Assembly (NCBI RefSeq): GCF_023702125.1
Contig: NZ_CP098415.1
Location: 1,674,001 to 1,738,000, forward strand
Source: Halorubrum hochsteinianum
GTDB taxonomy: Archaea > Halobacteriota > Halobacteria > Halobacteriales > Haloferacaceae
DNA: 64,000 bases
Direction of reading: 5' to 3'
Shown here: in pieces, positions 15,856 to 24,467 of the stretch
Layout of the letters: every line of letters starts with the position of its first letter
Position numbering within the stretch: position 1 is the first letter of the stretch
Notes under the pieces: model-generated
Told to the model about the DNA's origin: nothing
Seen by the model: only the letters and a program-made list of their open reading frames with translations
Database searches by the model: none
Translations under genes and position numbers: made by a program

Positions 15856-17685
15856 ATGTACGAACACGATGTCGTCGTCGTCGGGGCCGGCGGGGCGGGA
15901 CTCCGGGCGGCGATCGCGGCACAGGAAGCGGGCGCGGACGTGGCGATGGTGTCGAAGCTCCATCCCGTCCGGTCGCACACGGGTGCGGCGGAGGGCGGAA
16001 TCAACGCGGCGTTACGCGACGCCGACTCCTGGGAGGACCACGCGTACGACACGATGAAGGGGTCCGACTACCTCGGGGACGCGCCCGCGGTCGAGGCCCT
16101 CTGTCAGGAGAGCCCCGAAGAGGTCATCCGGCTCGAACACTGGGGGATGCCGTTCTCCCGCGAGGACGACGGCCGCGTCTCCCAGCGCCCGTTCGGCGGG
16201 CTCTCGTTCCCGCGGACGACGTACGCCGGCGCGGAGACGGGCCACCAGATGCTCCACACGATGTACGAGCAGGTGGTCAAACGCGGGATCACGGTGTACG
16301 ACGAGTGGCACGTGATGGATCTCGCCGTCACCGACGAGGACGACCCCGCCGAGCGGACCTGTCACGGCGTCGTCGCCTACGACATCCAGAGCGGCGAGAT
16401 CAGCGGCTTCCGCGCCGAGAACGGCGTCATCCTCGCGACGGGCGGGATGGGGCAGGTGTTCGACCACACCACGAACGCGGTCGCCAACACCGGCGACGGC
16501 GTCGCGATGGCGTACCGCGCCGGCGTCCCGATGGAGGACATGGAGTTCATCCAGTTCCACCCGACGACGCTGCCGTCGACCGGCGTCCTCATCTCCGAGG
16601 GCGTCCGGGGCGAGGGCGGAATCCTCTACAACGAGGACGGCGAGCGGTTCATGTTCGAACACGGCTACGCGAACAACGACGGCGAGCTCGCCTCCCGCGA
16701 CGTCGTCTCCCGCGCCGAGCTGACAGAGGTCAACGAGGGGCGCGGCATCGAGGACGAGTACGTCCACCTCGACATGCGGCACCTCGGCGAGGAGCGCATC
16801 CTCGACCGGCTTGAGAACATCCTCCACCTCGCGGAGGACTTCGAGGGTGCGGACGGGCTCACGGAGCCGATGCCGGTCAAGCCCGGCCAGCACTACGCGA
16901 TGGGCGGCATCGAGACGAACGAGCACGGCGAGACCGCCATCGACGGGCTGTACGCCGCCGGCGAGTGCGCCTGCGCGTCGGTCCACGGCGCGAACCGCCT
17001 CGGCGGCAACGCGCTGCCGGAGCTCATCGTCTTCGGGAAGCGTGCCGGCCGCCACGCGGCGGGCGAGGAGATGGGCGAGGCCGAGATCGAGACCGGTCGG
17101 TCGGGCGACTGGCAGCCCGCCGACTACGAGTTCGGCGTCGAGGTCGGCGAGACCGGTGGGTCCGGTCCCGCCGCGGCGGACGGCGGCGCGGTGGCGACCG
17201 ACGCCGAGAGCGTCGTCGGCGCGGCGGTCGACCGCGCGCAGGAGCGCGTCGAGGAGCTGCTCTCCCGCGACGGGCGCAACCACGCCGAGATCCGCTCGAA
17301 GGTCCAGGAGACGATGACGGCCAACGTCAACGTGTTCCGCGAGGAGGGCCGGCTGGAAGAGACGCTGGCCGACCTCCGCGAGGCGCGCGAGGCGTACAAG
17401 GACGTCGCGGTGTCGGACCCGTCGCGGACGTTCAACACCGACCTCATCCACACCATCGAGACGCGGAACATCCTCGACATCGCGGAGGCGCTGACGATGG
17501 GCGCGCTCGCCCGCGAGGAGTTCCGGGGCGCGCACTGGCGCAAGGAGCACCAGGAGCGGAAGGACGAGGACTGGCTGAAACACACGCTCATCTCGTGGAA
17601 CGACGGCGAGCCGGAGCTGTGGTACAAGCCGGTCGTCCTCGAAGGCGAGAACAAGACGTACGAGCCGAAGAGCCGCTCGTACTGA
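15856..17685 (+). CDS. sdhA: Succinate dehydrogenase flavoprotein subunit SdhA
   Basis: 609 residues starting MYEHDVVVVGAGGAGLRAAI. It has the dinucleotide-binding GAGGAG at the N-terminus, RSHTGAAEGGINAAL with the His that carries covalent FAD, and the substrate-site segment FIQFHPTTL. The capping-domain end is PGQHYAMGGIETNEHGET...NRLGGNALPELIVFGKRAG, followed by the C-terminal helical domain. It oxidises succinate to fumarate with SdhB and the SdhCD anchors. In this strain it is cut off from sdhCDB by the inserted element, so it needs either long read-through or a promoter inside the element's right end. The coding sequence itself is intact. Confidence 0.98.
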   Translation: MYEHDVVVVGAGGAGLRAAIAAQEAGADVAMVSKLHPVRSHTGAAEGGINAALRDADSWEDHAYDTMKGSDYLGDAPAVEALCQESPEEVIRLEHWGMPFSREDDGRVSQRPFGGLSFPRTTYAGAETGHQMLHTMYEQVVKRGITVYDEWHVMDLAVTDEDDPAERTCHGVVAYDIQSGEISGFRAENGVILATGGMGQVFDHTTNAVANTGDGVAMAYRAGVPMEDMEFIQFHPTTLPSTGVLISEGVRGEGGILYNEDGERFMFEHGYANNDGELASRDVVSRAELTEVNEGRGIEDEYVHLDMRHLGEERILDRLENILHLAEDFEGADGLTEPMPVKPGQHYAMGGIETNEHGETAIDGLYAAGECACASVHGANRLGGNALPELIVFGKRAGRHAAGEEMGEAEIETGRSGDWQPADYEFGVEVGETGGSGPAAADGGAVATDAESVVGAAVDRAQERVEELLSRDGRNHAEIRSKVQETMTANVNVFREEGRLEETLADLREAREAYKDVAVSDPSRTFNTDLIHTIETRNILDIAEALTMGALAREEFRGAHWRKEHQERKDEDWLKHTLISWNDGEPELWYKPVVLEGENKTYEPKSRSY

Positions 17686-17942
17686 CCGCGGAAGAACCGG
17701 TCCGCGACGAGACGCCCCGGACCGCACCGCCCTTCCGGATCGATCCGGATCGTTCACGGTCTCGCATCCGTCGACGGTCGAAACTCCCCGACGATACGCG
17801 TCGAATTCTCGTTCGTCGACCGACGAACGTCCGGCAGATACGGCGAAAACGTCCTCCTAAGACGCTCACGAACCGTTCCAGAGAGTTTCGACGAACGTTG
17901 AATAGGGGATTTATTATCGTCGAACCCAATCGATCGGACAAG

Positions 17943-18170
17943 ATGATCGAGACGGAAACCGCGTCCGCGGCGGCCCCCGCGCTGCCCCCGGAGCTTCAGT
18001 CCCCGCGCGCCAAACTCGTGTACCTCTACCTGACCACGAACGGCGACGCCACGGTCTCGGAGATGGGCGAGTCGCTCGGGATGAAGAAGCTCTCCCTGTA
18101 CAGCATCCTGAAGACTCTCCGCAACGAGGGCTTCGTCGACTGCGACGGCGACTGCTACGTGCCGAACTGA
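17943..18170 (+). CDS. Small winged-helix transcriptional regulator (MarR/TrmB-like)
   Basis: 75 residues starting MIETETASAAAPALPPELQS. The second half is a clear helix-turn-helix: AKLVYLYLTTNGDATVSEMGESLGM then KKLSLYSILKTLRNEGFVDC, ending with the wing (DGDCYVPN). It resembles the small haloarchaeal proteins annotated as MarR- or TrmB-like regulators. A TATA-like ggatttattat lies about 27-35 nt before the ATG. Its target is unknown; the neighbouring sdh operon is only a positional suggestion. Confidence 0.75.
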   Translation: MIETETASAAAPALPPELQSPRAKLVYLYLTTNGDATVSEMGESLGMKKLSLYSILKTLRNEGFVDCDGDCYVPN

Positions 18171-18259
18171 CGCGGGACGCTCCGCTCTCCGGTCGGATCG
18201 ACTCGGCCCGCGAGCGCCGCGGTCGGAGCGTTTAGGGACGCGGAGCGCCCACGTCGACC

Positions 18260-18895
18260 GTGGACGCGAACCAGACGGAGTTCGAGAACCCGTTCGGCAT
18301 GGACGCCGACTGCGAGAACTGCGACGAGCTGTGCGGCGTCCGCGACCGCGTCGTTCACGGCTACGGCGACGTCGGCGCGGAGTTCCTCGTGGTCGGCACT
18401 GGCCCGACCGCGGCCGCCGAGCGCAACGGTGTCCCCTTCACCGGCGGCGGCGGCGGGGAACGCGTCCAGTCGATCTTCGGCGACCTCGGCTTCGTTCGCT
18501 CGGAGCCGGACGCCGCGGAGCCGGACGTACAGAACGTCTTCTTCACGAACCTGACGCGGTGCCGACACCCCGACCGCGCCCCGACGGACCACGAGGTCGA
18601 GACCTGCGAGCCGTTCCTCAACGCCGAGATTCGGATGATAAACCCGCAGATCATCGTGCCGGTCGGCGAGCGCCCGCTCCGCGAGCTGGCCGTCGAGTAC
18701 ACGACGCGGCGGTCGGACTCCTTCGACGTCGACGCCGAACACGCGACGACGATCCGCGGCCGCGGCTTTGAGCTGGTGCCGATGAAGGAGCCGGCGGAAA
18801 TGAGCGACGGCGAGGCCGACGCGTTCCGCGATCACATGCGCGAGAACGTGTTGAGCCGGGACTACCGACAGACGAAGGGACGCCGGAGCCGCTGA
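18260..18895 (+). CDS. Uracil-DNA glycosylase superfamily protein (Fe-S type) with altered motifs
   Basis: 211 residues from a GTG start (MDANQTEFENPFGMDADCEN). The Fe-S cysteines of type IV/V UDG are kept: CENCDELCGVRDRVVHGYG at the N-terminus and TRCRHPDRAPTDHEVETC further in. The usual catalytic motif 1 (GExPGxxED) is replaced by GTGPTAAAER, although NGVPFTG follows normally. The C-terminal His-Pro motif is replaced by PMKEPAEM. The fold and cluster look intact while the residues that attack uracil do not. It may be a diverged paralogue with a different substrate or a structural role. Confidence 0.75.
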   Translation: MDANQTEFENPFGMDADCENCDELCGVRDRVVHGYGDVGAEFLVVGTGPTAAAERNGVPFTGGGGGERVQSIFGDLGFVRSEPDAAEPDVQNVFFTNLTRCRHPDRAPTDHEVETCEPFLNAEIRMINPQIIVPVGERPLRELAVEYTTRRSDSFDVDAEHATTIRGRGFELVPMKEPAEMSDGEADAFRDHMRENVLSRDYRQTKGRRSR

Positions 18896-18931
18896 AGTCG
18901 GCCCGGCGGCCGAGCCCGACTCCGCCTCGAC

Positions 18932-20113
18932 TCAGTCGTCGAGGTCGAGGTCGACGTCGTCGATGATTCCCTCCGTCGCCTCCCGGCTGTCCGCGCCGAA
19001 GGCGCAGTCGACGAGGATGTGTCCGCCGAGCGTCGACGGGGAGATGACCTGGTCCGCGCCCGCGCGGCGGAGCTTGTCGACGTTCTCTCGCTGTGTCACC
19101 GCCGCGACGATCCGCACGTCCGGGTTGAGCTGTCGAGCGGTGAGGATGGAGAGCGCGTCGCGCGCGTCGTCCTCGGTGGCGGCGACGACGGCGCGCGCGC
19201 CGTCGAGGTTGACCCGTTCGAGCGGCTCCACGTCGCTGGGGTCCGCGGTGTACACGGGAACGTCGCGGTCCGCGAGCCGCCTGGCGACGGTCTCGTCCGG
19301 CGTCACGACGGCGTAGTCGACGCCCTCGCGGGCGGCGAGTTCTTCGAGAATCGGTTCCGTCAGGTCCCCGTAGCCGAGCACGAGGACGTGGTCGTCGAGG
19401 AGGTCGATCTGTCTGTCAGTCATTTTTCCGAGCGCCTTGGAGAGCTGCGCTTCGATGGCGGGCGTGAGCAGGACCCCGAGCGCCACCGCGAACGCGGCGA
19501 CGTTCATCACGAGCGAGGAGAGCACGAACAACTGGGCGATGTCGGCGGACGCACCGGTCTGCGGCGTCACGTCGCCGTAGCCGACCGTGGAGGCGGTGAC
19601 GACGGTGAAGTAGAACGCGTCGACGATCGTCTCGACGCCGTTGAACTGATCGCGGAGCGCGTACGTGCCGACCGTCCCGTAGGAGACCGCCGTCACGAGC
19701 GCCGCACCCGCGGCGAGCTGCGTCGGCGACGGGGAGAAGTTCCTGTCGAACCGCCGCCGGTTGTAGAAGAGCGCGGGCACCGACACGACGGACAGCGCCA
19801 CGAGCGGGAACGACAGCACCGACGCCTGCATCAGCCCTTGGATCGCGGTGAGCGGGAGCAGCACGGCGGTCGAGTACCAGCCGACGCGGTAGCCGTTCTT
19901 CAGCGCGAAGCCGCTGCCGAGCATCGAGAAACCGGTTATCGTCCCCGTGAACCCCACGGTCTGGCGGACGACCGCGGGTACGTACGGGGCGAGCGGGCCG
20001 TCGACGCCCAGTCCGCCGATCTGCGCGAGTCCGGCGAGGATCGACAGTATCGCGACCGCGAACGTCAGGGCGATCGACGCCCGAACGGTCACCCAGTCGC
20101 GGGTCAGCTCCAT
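18932..20113 (-). CDS. Potassium channel with TrkA-N/RCK domain
   Basis: 393 residues starting MELTRDWVTVRASIALTFAV. Several hydrophobic segments come first. A two-helix ion-channel pore follows with the selectivity filter TVGYGD at about residues 182-187 (in VVTASTVGYGDVTPQ). The cytoplasmic domain begins HVLVLGYGDLTEPILEEL (NAD-type Rossmann) and contains AVVAATEDDARDALSILTAR and ISPSTLGGHILVDCAFG. The role is probably K+ flux gated by nucleotide. It is divergent from two TrkA-C-domain genes, together making a K+-handling neighbourhood, which matters for salt-in osmoadaptation. Confidence 0.92.
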   Translation of the reverse strand: MELTRDWVTVRASIALTFAVAILSILAGLAQIGGLGVDGPLAPYVPAVVRQTVGFTGTITGFSMLGSGFALKNGYRVGWYSTAVLLPLTAIQGLMQASVLSFPLVALSVVSVPALFYNRRRFDRNFSPSPTQLAAGAALVTAVSYGTVGTYALRDQFNGVETIVDAFYFTVVTASTVGYGDVTPQTGASADIAQLFVLSSLVMNVAAFAVALGVLLTPAIEAQLSKALGKMTDRQIDLLDDHVLVLGYGDLTEPILEELAAREGVDYAVVTPDETVARRLADRDVPVYTADPSDVEPLERVNLDGARAVVAATEDDARDALSILTARQLNPDVRIVAAVTQRENVDKLRRAGADQVISPSTLGGHILVDCAFGADSREATEGIIDDVDLDLDD

Positions 20114-20265
20114 ACCTCCGCGTCGCCGAGACCGTACTTAAACCCCGCGAGGCCGAGCGCGCGACGGCGGTCTCGACGCCGATCGCGGGCCCCGGCGGTT
20201 TCGACCACCCGGATCGCGCCCGCCGCGCCGACACACGTTTAACCGCCCCGTCGGTTGAACCGGGT

Positions 20266-21534
20266 ATGTCGCTGCCCGTCGAGATCGTCTTCGGGATCTA
20301 CCTCGGTGTCATCACCGGGATCGTCCCCGCTTTGGTGGCCGGGACCCTCGGGTTCGTGTTCAAGTACGTGACCGACGTGACCATCCCCGGGCTCGGGGTG
20401 GTCGTGTTGTCGCTCGCGATCGCCGGGGTCAACGGGGGGCTGCTCGCGCTCAACGACGAGACGATCCGCTCCTCGGAGCGCGCGCCGGCGATCCTCACGG
20501 CGATCGTCGTGGTGTTGATGATCTCGCTGTACGCCCACGCGCAGGGCGACCGGCTCGGGGCGAGCGTCCCCAAGCGGATCTCGCTCAAACAGCTCCGCGA
20601 CCGGACGCTCTCGACCGACGTGATCGAGCTCGTCGGCGGCCGCGGGCGGGTCTCCGTCGAGGTGACCGGCGAGGTGAACGACATGGAGGGGTACCCGCCG
20701 CTGCCGGCCGAGACCCGGCGGGCGATCCTCGACGGCGACTGGACGTTCCCGGCGGACCTCCCGCTCGCGGAGCTGGAAGACCGGTTCACCGAACGGCTCC
20801 GGACGGAGTTCGACCTCGCCGACGTGGCGGTGCGGATCGACGAGCGGGCGCGGGCGACGGTGTCCGCCGCGCCGCCGACCGGGGCGCTCTCGAAGCGCGT
20901 GCCGGCCGGGAAGCGCGCGGTGTCGGTGTCGGCGCTCGTCCCGACGGGGATCGCCCGCGGGGACGTCGTCCGGGTGATCACCCCGGACTTCGACGCCGAG
21001 GGGGCCGTCCTCGCCGCCCGGTCGTGCGGGAAGCCGGAGCCGGGGGCCGGCGCGGCACCGAAGCCCGCGTCCGGCGGGGGCGACGATCCGGACGCGGACG
21101 GGGACCTCGTGACCGACGGCGGCGACGACGAGGCCGTCGCTCCGCCGGCGGCGACCGCGCCGACGACGACCGGCGGAGAGGGGCGGGTGACGGTCGCGCT
21201 CGACCGCTCGGAGGCGGCGGCGCTCCTCCGGGCGGACCGGGGGCGCGTGCTGGTGCTGTCGCGCGGCACCCGGCGCGAATACGAGCTGACGGCCCTGCTG
21301 CGGCGGGCCGGGAAGCGGTTCCGCAAGGTGTCGGTCGTCGCCGGCGGGCCGCTCGACGGACACACCATCGGCGAGGCGGAGGTCCGCGAGGCGTACGACG
21401 TGGCCGTCCTCGCGGCCCGCCACGAGTCGTGGACGATCGCGCCGAGCGGGTCGCAGTCGCTGTCCGCCGGCGACGACCTGTTCGTCGTCGGGAGCCGCGA
21501 CGCCCTCGACCGGTTCGCGGAGGTGGCCGCGTGA
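20266..21534 (+). CDS. Membrane protein with TrkA-C (RCK_C) domains, first of a pair
   Basis: 422 residues starting MSLPVEIVFGIYLGVITGIV. Three membrane segments lie in the first 95 residues (FGIYLGVITGIVPALVAG, LGVVVLSLAIAGVNGGLL, ILTAIVVVLMISLY). Cytoplasmic domains follow, including a low-complexity Pro/Asp linker at about 255-300. The C-terminal RCK_C fold is recognisable in FRKVSVVAGGPLDGHTIGEA...SLSAGDDLFVVGSRDALDRF. This is a haloarchaeal membrane family that is not a full transporter itself; regulation of K+ flux is inferred. It overlaps the next gene by 4 nt (GTGA). Confidence 0.8.
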   Translation: MSLPVEIVFGIYLGVITGIVPALVAGTLGFVFKYVTDVTIPGLGVVVLSLAIAGVNGGLLALNDETIRSSERAPAILTAIVVVLMISLYAHAQGDRLGASVPKRISLKQLRDRTLSTDVIELVGGRGRVSVEVTGEVNDMEGYPPLPAETRRAILDGDWTFPADLPLAELEDRFTERLRTEFDLADVAVRIDERARATVSAAPPTGALSKRVPAGKRAVSVSALVPTGIARGDVVRVITPDFDAEGAVLAARSCGKPEPGAGAAPKPASGGGDDPDADGDLVTDGGDDEAVAPPAATAPTTTGGEGRVTVALDRSEAAALLRADRGRVLVLSRGTRREYELTALLRRAGKRFRKVSVVAGGPLDGHTIGEAEVREAYDVAVLAARHESWTIAPSGSQSLSAGDDLFVVGSRDALDRFAEVAA

Positions 21535-22901
21535 CGCCCCCGCTCGTCTCCCTCGCGGTCGCTGATCTCGGAGCCGCGGCCGCCGCCGACTTCGGAGCCG
21601 CGGCCGTCGCCGACCGCTGGATCGCGTCCGCCGTCGACGTCGGCTTCGCCCGCCCGCGGCAGGCCGCGGTCACGCTCGTCACGTTCGCGGTGGTCTCCGC
21701 CGCCGTCGCGGGGAGCGCGGCGCTGGCCTACCGCTGGTACTTCCGCGCGGAGATCCCGGAGGGGGTGACGGGACTGATCGGGGTCTCGGTCGTCGCCTTA
21801 TACCTCAACACGACCTCGCTCGGGTCGGTCGCGATCGGCGACAACCCGGCCCTCCTGGCCCCCGAGAGCGTGTTCTTCAACCTCGTCTCGCTCGGCGTCG
21901 CGGGGGTGATGGCACCCGTCGGCCGGTACGCGGGCGACCGGGTCGCGGTCGACGTGTTCGCGCTCTCCGGGGCCAAGCAGCTGGAGGGCGAACTGAGCGG
22001 GATCGTCCGCGCGGTCGGCCGGTTCACGGCGGTGACGCTCCCGCCGGCCGAGGAGATCGGAGACATGGACACGTACGACCCCGTCTCGCCGGAGAAGAAG
22101 GCCGAACTCGCGGAGACGACCCTCCTGTTCCCGCGGAAGCTCTCGGAGGAGGACCTCCGCGAGCGGCTCGTCTCGCGGCTCAAAGAGGAGTACGGCGTCG
22201 GCTACGTCGACGTCGACCTCGGCGCGGACGGCGAACTCGAGTACTTCGCGGTCGGCTCCCGCGCCGCCGGGCTGGGGCCGACGCTCGCACCGGGGTCGGC
22301 GGCGGTCGCGCTCGTGGCGGACCCGCCGAACAACGCGACCGTCGGCGACACGGTTCAGGTGTGGCGCGACGACCCGGAGCCGGAGCGCGTCGCCACCGGG
22401 GAGCTGCGCGGCGTCGCGGGCGACGCCGTCACCGTCGCGCTCGACGAGTCGGACGCCGAGCGCCTGACCGACGAGACCGGCTACCGGCTCGTGACGCTCC
22501 CCGCCGAGCCGCAGGCGGACCGCGAGTTCGCCTCGCTGCTGCGCAACGCCGACGAGACGATGGCCACCGTCACCGTCGGGGCCGGGAGCGACCTCGACGG
22601 GAGCACCGTCGGCGGCGTCGGGGCCGTCGTCGCCGCGGTCCGGCCCGAGCAGGGGTCGGTCCAGCCGATCCCGCCACGGTCGTACGCCTTCGGTGCCGGG
22701 GATCTGGTGTACCTCGTCGGCCGCCCGGACGCGATCCGGCGGTTCGAGACGGCCGCGGCCGACGGCTCGGGCGCGAACGGTGCCGACGGCTCGACGGGGG
22801 TCGATGACGGCGGCTCGGGCACGGGCGACGCCGAACCCGACGGCGTCGGCGACGACCGCGACGCGAGCGACCGCCTCTCCGACGGGACGCAACGCTCTTG
22901 A
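21531..22901 (+). CDS. Membrane protein with TrkA-C (RCK_C) domains, second of a pair
   Basis: 456 residues from a GTG start that overlaps the upstream stop (GTGA), indicating coupled translation. Membrane segments are in the N-terminal 140 residues (VTLVTFAVVSAAVAGSAALA, GVTGLIGVSVVALYLNT). A long cytoplasmic region parallels the upstream protein: VSPEKKAELAETTLLFPRKL and a C-terminal RCK_C-like ATVTVGAGSDLDGSTVGGVG...YAFGAGDLVYLVGRPDAIRR. The last 40 residues are an acidic Gly/Asp tail. The two genes look like ancient duplicates forming a hetero-oligomer; this is inference. Confidence 0.8.
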   Translation: MTPPLVSLAVADLGAAAAADFGAAAVADRWIASAVDVGFARPRQAAVTLVTFAVVSAAVAGSAALAYRWYFRAEIPEGVTGLIGVSVVALYLNTTSLGSVAIGDNPALLAPESVFFNLVSLGVAGVMAPVGRYAGDRVAVDVFALSGAKQLEGELSGIVRAVGRFTAVTLPPAEEIGDMDTYDPVSPEKKAELAETTLLFPRKLSEEDLRERLVSRLKEEYGVGYVDVDLGADGELEYFAVGSRAAGLGPTLAPGSAAVALVADPPNNATVGDTVQVWRDDPEPERVATGELRGVAGDAVTVALDESDAERLTDETGYRLVTLPAEPQADREFASLLRNADETMATVTVGAGSDLDGSTVGGVGAVVAAVRPEQGSVQPIPPRSYAFGAGDLVYLVGRPDAIRRFETAAADGSGANGADGSTGVDDGGSGTGDAEPDGVGDDRDASDRLSDGTQRS

Positions 22902-22923
22902 GTCGTCCCCTCCGGGATCCGCT

Positions 22924-23208
22924 ATGGAGTGGAAGCTGTTCGCCGACCTCGCGGAGATCGCGGGCGGCCGCGCCGTGACCGTCGACGCGGAGCCGGGCGA
23001 CACGGTCGGCGACGCCCTCGACGCGCTGTTGGACGCACACCCCGACCTCCGGGACCGCGTCATCGAGGACGGGACCGTCGCGGACCACATCAACGTCCTC
23101 CGAAACGGGCGGAGCGTCCGCCACGACGAGGGTCTCGACGCGGTCTTGGAGAGCGGCGACGAACTGGCGCTTTTCCCCCCGGTGAGCGGCGGCTCGGTCG
23201 GCCGATAG
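22924..23208 (+). CDS. SAMP1/MoaD-like ubiquitin-fold protein with a four-residue tail after GG
   Basis: 94 residues starting MEWKLFADLAEIAGGRAVTV. The beta-grasp sequence DTVGDALDALLDAHPDLRDR, HINVLRNG and DELALFPPVSGG is close to haloarchaeal SAMP1, a MoaD-like protein with roles in protein conjugation and molybdopterin synthesis. In SAMP1 the chain ends with GG, which is activated by UbaA. Here GG is followed by SVGR before the stop, so the diglycine would have to be exposed by a protease (JAMM-type) or this paralogue is not conjugated. It stands just before the deoxyhypusine synthase gene. Confidence 0.88.
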   Translation: MEWKLFADLAEIAGGRAVTVDAEPGDTVGDALDALLDAHPDLRDRVIEDGTVADHINVLRNGRSVRHDEGLDAVLESGDELALFPPVSGGSVGR

Positions 23209-23247
23209 ATCGGTCGTTTCAAACGCGCGCCCGCCCCATCCGAAGCC

Positions 23248-24399
23248 ATGACTGACAGCGACGAGGGGGCGCGGGACGACCGCGACGCCGGGGACAGTCA
23301 CGGGAACGATCACGAGACGGGGAGTGACCACGATCACGAGTCCGAAGGCGACCACGACGCCGAGGGCGACCACGACCGCGGCGACGAGCCGCACCGCGAG
23401 GAGTTCCACGCGGACCCGGTGGGCCACACCCGCGCGACCGCCGGGATGACGGTGAGCGAACTCGTCGACGGCTACGGCGACGCGGGCATCGGGGCCGCCG
23501 CGGTCAACGAGGCGGGCGACGTGCTCGCGGAGATGTTCGCGAACGAGGACTGCACCGTGTTCCTCTCGCTGGCCGGCGCGATGGTGCCCGCGGGGATGCG
23601 CCGGATCGTGGCCGACCTCATCCGCGACGGCTACGTCGACGCTCTGGTGACAACCGGGGCGAACCTCACCCACGACGCCATCGAGGCCATCGGCGGGAAA
23701 CACCACCACGGGCGCACTCACGACCCCGAGAAGAGCCTCCGCGAACACGACGAGGGGCTGCGCGACGAGGGCGTCGACCGGATCTACAACGTGTACCTCC
23801 CGCAGGAGCACTTCGCCGAGTTCGAGGGACACCTGCGCGAGGAGGTGTTCCCGGCGCTGGAGGCCGACCCGGACGCGGACGGCACCGACGCCGTCTCCAT
23901 CGCCGACCTGACGCGCGAACTCGGCCGCGCCAACGCCGAAGTGAACGAGCGCGAGGACATCCCCGAGGGGCCGGGGGTCGCGGCCGCCGCCTACGAGTCC
24001 GACGTGCCGGTCTACTGCCCGGCGGTTCAGGACTCCGTCCTCGGGCTACAGGCGTGGATGTACGCCCAGACCGCCGACTTCACGCTCGACGCCCTCGCGG
24101 ACATGACGGAGCTGACCGACCTCGCGTTCGACGCCGACGACGCCGGCTGCCTGCTCGTCGGCGGCGGCGTCCCGAAGAACTTCACGCTCCAGACGATGCT
24201 GGTCACGCCCCGGGCGTACGACTACGCCGTCCAGATCACGATGGACCCGGAGGCGACCGGCGGCCTCTCCGGCGCGACCCTCGAAGAGGCGCGCTCGTGG
24301 GGGAAACTGGAGAAGGACGCGCGCAACGCCTCCGTCTACGGCGACGCGACCGTGATGCTCCCGATGCTCGTCGCCGCCGCCCGCGACCGCGTGGAATAG
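23248..24399 (+). CDS. dys: Deoxyhypusine synthase
   Basis: 383 residues. The family core starts at about residue 60 (VGHTRATAGMTVSELVDGYG) and contains VFLSLAGAMVPAGMRRIVAD, DALVTTGANLTHDAIEAIGG, CLLVGGGVPKNFTLQ and the active-site lysine K353 in RSWGKLEKDARNASVYGDAT. It modifies the translation factor aIF5A; in Haloferax the homologous enzyme uses agmatine rather than spermidine. The first 55 residues form an unusual Asp/His-rich tail (HDHESEGDHDAEGDHD) that could bind metal. It is followed by a 20-nt palindrome ending in T5. Confidence 0.95.
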   Translation: MTDSDEGARDDRDAGDSHGNDHETGSDHDHESEGDHDAEGDHDRGDEPHREEFHADPVGHTRATAGMTVSELVDGYGDAGIGAAAVNEAGDVLAEMFANEDCTVFLSLAGAMVPAGMRRIVADLIRDGYVDALVTTGANLTHDAIEAIGGKHHHGRTHDPEKSLREHDEGLRDEGVDRIYNVYLPQEHFAEFEGHLREEVFPALEADPDADGTDAVSIADLTRELGRANAEVNEREDIPEGPGVAAAAYESDVPVYCPAVQDSVLGLQAWMYAQTADFTLDALADMTELTDLAFDADDAGCLLVGGGVPKNFTLQTMLVTPRAYDYAVQITMDPEATGGLSGATLEEARSWGKLEKDARNASVYGDATVMLPMLVAAARDRVE

Positions 24400-24416
24400 G
24401 GCCGACGGCGACGTGT

Positions 24417-24441
24417 CCTAATTATATGTAATTAGGTTTTT
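24417..24441 (+). promoter_or_regulatory. A/T palindrome with T5 tail: dys terminator and/or promoter-operator of the CopG-like gene
   Basis: CCTAATTA (24417-24424), loop TATG, TAATTAGG (24429-24436), then five T. This could be an intrinsic-type terminator 18 nt after the dys stop. It also contains the only TATA-like sequence (ttatat) before the ribbon-helix-helix gene at 24468. RHH proteins bind short palindromes, so autoregulation there is plausible. Confidence 0.55.
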
Positions 24442-24467
24442 CAGGGCGGAACGGGTCACTAGTGGTA

